From positions 1-15,769 of the forward strand of contig CANJOG010000009.1 in NCBI GenBank assembly GCA_947475475.1: a DNA stretch of 15,769 nt, given 5' to 3'. Within the stretch, counting starts at the first letter, position 1. Each line of letters begins with the position of its first letter. Below are positions 13,103-15,769 of the stretch, in pieces. Under the pieces are notes generated by a model, which had not been told where the DNA came from, made no database searches, and was given only the letters and a program-made list of their open reading frames with translations. The position numbers were made by a program, and so were the translations under genes. This stretch comes from Acetobacteraceae bacterium. GTDB lineage: Bacteria; Pseudomonadota; Alphaproteobacteria; Acetobacterales; Acetobacteraceae.

Positions 13103-14269
13103 ATGACCATCAAGGACAAAACCGCCATCGTCGGCGTGGGTGCGACGCCCTATTACAAGCGTGGCAAATCCCAGCCCCAGACAATGGAAGAACTGGTTGG
13201 CAAGGCAACGCTCGCCGCCCTTGCCGATGCCGGGCTCAAAGCCACGGACGTCGATGGCTTCGCCTTCTTCGGCGGCGGCTTCGACACCCCCACTCTGGTC
13301 GAAACACTTGGCATCCCTGAAATCCGCTTTACCGCCATGCTCACCGGCACTGGCGGCGGCTCGGCCGGCGCCCTCGGACTGGCCGCATCGGCGATCATCA
13401 CCGGGGTCGCCAAGACCATCGTCGTGGTCGGCGGCATGCAGCAGATCCTGCACCGCTATGGCGTCTCCACCTCGGACTACCCGCCCACCCCCTACAACAC
13501 CTTCTTCAGCGCCGCGGGCCTCGTCGGCCCCGGCCATCTCTTCGCCCTGCTCGCCCGCCGCCACATGCATCTCTATGGCACCAGGCGCAAACACTTCGGC
13601 GAAATCGCGCTCTCCAACCGCGCCAATGCGCAGAACAATCCCGAAGCGGTGATGTTCGGCAAGCCGATGACGATGGAGGATTACTTCAACGCCCCGCTGC
13701 TCGCCGATCCGCATTGCCTGTTCGATTTCTGCCTCGAAAACGACGGCGCCGTTGCGGTTGTGATCACCAGTTCCGAGCGTGCGCGCGATTTGCGCCAGAA
13801 GCCCGCCTATATCATGTCCTCCACCCATGGCGGCGAGCGCAGCTGGGGCCGGGCCATGTATTGGCAAGGCATGTCCGATGAATTCTACGCTTCCTCCGGC
13901 CAGCAATCCGTCGCCCGCCATCTCTACGAGGTCGCCGGCATCGGCCCGCAGGATGTCGATTGCGCACAAATCTACGACCACTTCACCTCGCAGGTGCTGA
14001 TGCAGCTTGAGGATTTCGGCTTCTGCGGCAAAGGCGAATCCGGCGCCTTTGTGGAAAGTGGCGCCATCCGCATGGGCGGCAAGCTGCCGCTCAACACCGA
14101 TGGCGGCCAGACCTCCTGCGGCTATATGTGGGGCATGACCCATATCCGCGAAGCCGTGCTGCAAATCCGCGGCACCTCGACCAACCAGGTGCAAGGCGCC
14201 AAAATCGTCCTGGCCACAGGCGGCCCCACCGCCATTCCCGTCAGCGCCGCGCTCCTGAGGGGTGAATGA
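13103..14269 (+). CDS. Thiolase-like aldolase of the Ltp2 / lipid-transfer type
   Basis: A thiolase-fold protein of 388 residues that is not a true thiolase. The segment that should hold the nucleophilic cysteine reads TAMLTGTGGGSAGALGLAAS, with no Cys. This is the pattern of SCP-x/Ltp2 proteins. Ltp2 partners a DUF35 protein to cleave a beta-hydroxyacyl-CoA with a tertiary alcohol by retro-aldol reaction, as in cholesterol side-chain degradation. Two tyrosines described as catalytic in Ltp2 of Thermomonospora (recalled as Tyr294 and Tyr344) have evident counterparts here: Tyr291 in AQIYDHFTSQ and Tyr341 in QTSCGYMWGMT. Other family marks are IVGVGATPYYKRG at the N terminus, SNRANAQNNPEA, and VLATGGPTAIPVSAALL at the C terminus. 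ATG at 13103 follows GGGAGG. The DUF35 gene begins one base after this stop codon, supporting an obligate complex. The exact substrate is inferred only. Confidence 0.88.
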   Translation: MTIKDKTAIVGVGATPYYKRGKSQPQTMEELVGKATLAALADAGLKATDVDGFAFFGGGFDTPTLVETLGIPEIRFTAMLTGTGGGSAGALGLAASAIITGVAKTIVVVGGMQQILHRYGVSTSDYPPTPYNTFFSAAGLVGPGHLFALLARRHMHLYGTRRKHFGEIALSNRANAQNNPEAVMFGKPMTMEDYFNAPLLADPHCLFDFCLENDGAVAVVITSSERARDLRQKPAYIMSSTHGGERSWGRAMYWQGMSDEFYASSGQQSVARHLYEVAGIGPQDVDCAQIYDHFTSQVLMQLEDFGFCGKGESGAFVESGAIRMGGKLPLNTDGGQTSCGYMWGMTHIREAVLQIRGTSTNQVQGAKIVLATGGPTAIPVSAALLRGE

Positions 14270-14270
14270 C

Positions 14271-14714
14271 ATGAGCGATATCATCCGCACCAAGACCCCG
14301 CCGATCGGCCTGTTCCAGTTCGCCGCCGATACCTACACCCAGCCCTTCTGGGACGCCGCGCGCGAACACAAGCTCAAGATGCCGAGTTGCTCCGCCTGCG
14401 GTTTCCGCCGCTTCCCGCCGACACCTTTCTGTCCCGAGTGCCATTCGCAGGACCTCACCTGGACCGAACTCTCGGGCGAGGCGATTATCTATTCCTACAC
14501 CATCGTCGAACGCGCGGTGCTGCCGGGAATGGCGGAATTCATCCCCTATATGCCGATCGTCGTGGACTTCCCCGATTTCCCCGGCGTGCGCCTGGTCTCC
14601 TCGCTGGTCGATGCGCCACTCGATGCGGTGCATGTCGGCAGCAAGGTTCGGGTGCGCTGGGATGATTTGCCGGACGGCGTCACCCTGCCCCGCTTCGTGC
14701 TTGCCGACGACTGA
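14271..14714 (+). CDS. DUF35 OB-fold, zinc-ribbon partner of the aldolase
   Basis: A 147-residue protein with the two-part DUF35 layout. A rubredoxin-like zinc ribbon has Cys40-x2-Cys43-x10-Cys54-x2-Cys57 (SCSACG, FCPEC) after an N-terminal helix, FAADTYTQPFWDAAREHKLK. An OB-fold domain follows, with GEAIIYSYTIVERAVLPGM, YMPIVVDFPDFPGVRLVSSL and VGSKVRVRW. DUF35 proteins bind thiolase-like partners and help hold acyl-CoA; in steroid degradation the DUF35 part of ChsH2 pairs with Ltp2. Here it is a stand-alone subunit rather than fused to a MaoC hydratase domain. The ATG at 14271 has GAGGGG 8 bases ahead; a GTG at 14262 is an unlikely alternative. The gene is one base from the aldolase stop, so the two are almost certainly made together. 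Confidence 0.93.
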   Translation: MSDIIRTKTPPIGLFQFAADTYTQPFWDAAREHKLKMPSCSACGFRRFPPTPFCPECHSQDLTWTELSGEAIIYSYTIVERAVLPGMAEFIPYMPIVVDFPDFPGVRLVSSLVDAPLDAVHVGSKVRVRWDDLPDGVTLPRFVLADD

Positions 14715-14731
14715 ACAGACGTCGCTGGATC

Positions 14732-14738
14732 AAGGAGG
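14732..14738 (+). promoter_or_regulatory. Ribosome binding site of the second P450 gene
   Basis: AAGGAGG, a near-perfect Shine-Dalgarno sequence, 8 bases before ATG at 14747 in the 32-bp gap after the DUF35 gene. It is the strongest ribosome site in the window and suggests high translation. Confidence 0.75.
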
Positions 14739-14746
14739 AAACAAAA

Positions 14747-15769
14747 ATGGACCAGGAATTCACCGTCCCGCCCTATGTCGCCAATATGACGCGGGTCGAG
14801 GGATATCACGAGATCGATGAAATCCTCCGCAACAATGAGGATTTCCTCCAGGGCTCGCATCTTGAAACGCGCATGTTCATCGGCGATTCGCTGCTGACCC
14901 TGCACGGCACCACCCATGCCGAACGCCGCCGCATGCTCGCCGCCGTCGTCTCACGCGCCTCGCTCGATACGCTGGAATTCGATCACCTCGTGCCGCTGAT
15001 GGCACAGATCATGGACGAACTCCGCGGACAGCGCGGCGCCGACGGAATTGTGCGCGCCGATCTCATCACCATCACCCGCACCTTCCTCCACCGTGTCAGC
15101 GCCATCGTCACCGGCGTCGATCACGTGGACACCAAGGAAGCGACTGAGAAGTTCCGCTGGTATGTCGAGCGTCTTGGCGAAGGCCTGTCCGCCGAATGGG
15201 ACACGCGCAGCCATGACGAGGTGATCCGCATCGGCATGGGCCATCGCGCCGATTTCATCCGCGACTATCTCGGCCCCTCCGTCGAACGCCGCCGCAAGCT
15301 GATCGCCCAGTTCAAGTCCGGCGAGATCGCGCGCGAGGCGCTGCCCACCGACATGTTCACCCTGCTGCTGCTCAACTGGGACCCGAGCTGGGACGAGGAT
15401 TATCTCTGGCGCGAAGCTTGTCTTTTCCTTGTCGGCGCGACGCAGACCACCACGCATATCTTCCCCCACATGCTCGTGCATCTGACCGAATGGTTCGCTG
15501 AACATCCCGAGGAACTCAGCAAGGTTTCCGATCCGGAATTCCTGCGCCTGGCCGAGAACGAAACCCTGCGCCTGCACCAACCCGCCCCAACGCTGGTGCG
15601 CATCGCCACGCGTGATCTCACACTATCCACCGGCCGCGAGATCAAGAACGGCGAACACATCGCGCTGTTCTTCACCCCGGCCAACCGCCAGACGGAAATC
15701 TTCGGCGCCGATGCGAAAGAGTTCAATCCGTATCGCACCACGCCGCATGGCATCCGCCATTGGGGCCTG
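14747..15769 (+). CDS. Second cytochrome P450, C-terminal part missing (cut by right window edge)
   Basis: The first 341 residues of a P450, open to the last base of the window; the haem-binding cysteine loop lies beyond it. It is a clear paralogue of the P450 at 9919-11169, about half identical by eye along its whole length: both begin with DQEF, then PPYV-NM-RV and EIDEIL, and both have RGADG, TGVD, ERLGE or DRLGE, and LRLHQPAPTL. The I helix reads GATQTTTH (230-235 GATQTT), again with Gln233 in place of the usual acid. ExxR is Glu272-Arg275. The gene is third in the aldolase-DUF35 operon, so it probably acts in the same pathway, perhaps on a different position or intermediate from the first P450. 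It has no ferredoxin of its own within the window and may share the divergent redox operon. Confidence 0.94.
   Translation, partial: MDQEFTVPPYVANMTRVEGYHEIDEILRNNEDFLQGSHLETRMFIGDSLLTLHGTTHAERRRMLAAVVSRASLDTLEFDHLVPLMAQIMDELRGQRGADGIVRADLITITRTFLHRVSAIVTGVDHVDTKEATEKFRWYVERLGEGLSAEWDTRSHDEVIRIGMGHRADFIRDYLGPSVERRRKLIAQFKSGEIAREALPTDMFTLLLLNWDPSWDEDYLWREACLFLVGATQTTTHIFPHMLVHLTEWFAEHPEELSKVSDPEFLRLAENETLRLHQPAPTLVRIATRDLTLSTGREIKNGEHIALFFTPANRQTEIFGADAKEFNPYRTTPHGIRHWGL

Noticed and set aside
13103..14269. Calling this gene a second ordinary thiolase
   Set aside because: The nucleophilic Cys is missing from the GTGGGSAGALGLAAS segment, and a DUF35 partner follows immediately, which fits the aldolase group.
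12935..14293. Long open frame (452 codons) antisense to the aldolase gene
   Set aside because: Its translation is low-complexity Gly/Ala/Asp/Glu-rich sequence without family motifs, while the opposite strand encodes a clear Ltp2-type protein with a strong ribosome site. It is a by-product of GC-rich codon use.
1..15769. Mobile element, phage, CRISPR, toxin-antitoxin or tRNA content
   Set aside because: No transposase, integrase, terminal repeats, spaced direct repeats or tRNA-like cloverleaf was seen; gene order and codon use look uniform.

Overview
The window is about 15.8 kb of GC-rich, densely packed bacterial DNA. It looks like a catabolic gene cluster from a proteobacterium, most likely an alphaproteobacterium. 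That placement is an inference from the GC-rich codon use, the strong AAAGGGAGAG-type ribosome binding sites and the short intergenic gaps, so it is only moderately certain. No rRNA, tRNA, transposase, integrase or CRISPR array is visible.

Left block (1-5085, minus strand): a CoA-ester degradation operon. Its order of transcription is acyl-CoA synthetase, enoyl-CoA hydratase, 3-hydroxyacyl-CoA dehydrogenase, thiolase, then an acyl-CoA dehydrogenase that runs off the left edge. Together these supply activation plus a full beta-oxidation cycle. A perfect 22-bp inverted repeat lies between the thiolase and the acyl-CoA dehydrogenase. An IclR-family regulator (5429-6343, plus) is transcribed away from this operon across a 343-bp control region with palindromes, and is the obvious candidate regulator.

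Middle block (6347-9613): an unrecognised 283-residue protein built from two copies of one domain, and a candidate haem-oxygenase-like diiron protein, both on the minus strand and separated by an apparent terminator. Across a 382-bp gap lie a YdjA-type nitroreductase and a SnoaL/NTF2-fold protein on the plus strand. A bidirectional terminator (9633-9663) closes this block.

Right block (9684-15769): a minus-strand electron-transfer operon in the order putidaredoxin-type [2Fe-2S] ferredoxin, FAD ferredoxin reductase, cytochrome P450, [3Fe-4S]-type ferredoxin. Diverging from it on the plus strand are a thiolase-like aldolase of the Ltp2 type, its DUF35 partner, and a second P450 that is cut by the right edge. 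The two P450s are clear paralogues, and both carry Gln where the I-helix acid normally sits.

How it may work together (inference): P450s with their own redox chain oxidise a hydrophobic substrate. The acid formed is activated by the acyl-CoA synthetase and shortened by beta-oxidation. A branched or tertiary beta-hydroxyacyl-CoA is cleaved by the Ltp2/DUF35 retro-aldolase, as in steroid side-chain degradation. A steroid, bile acid or cyclic terpenoid is the natural guess, but nothing in the window fixes the substrate.
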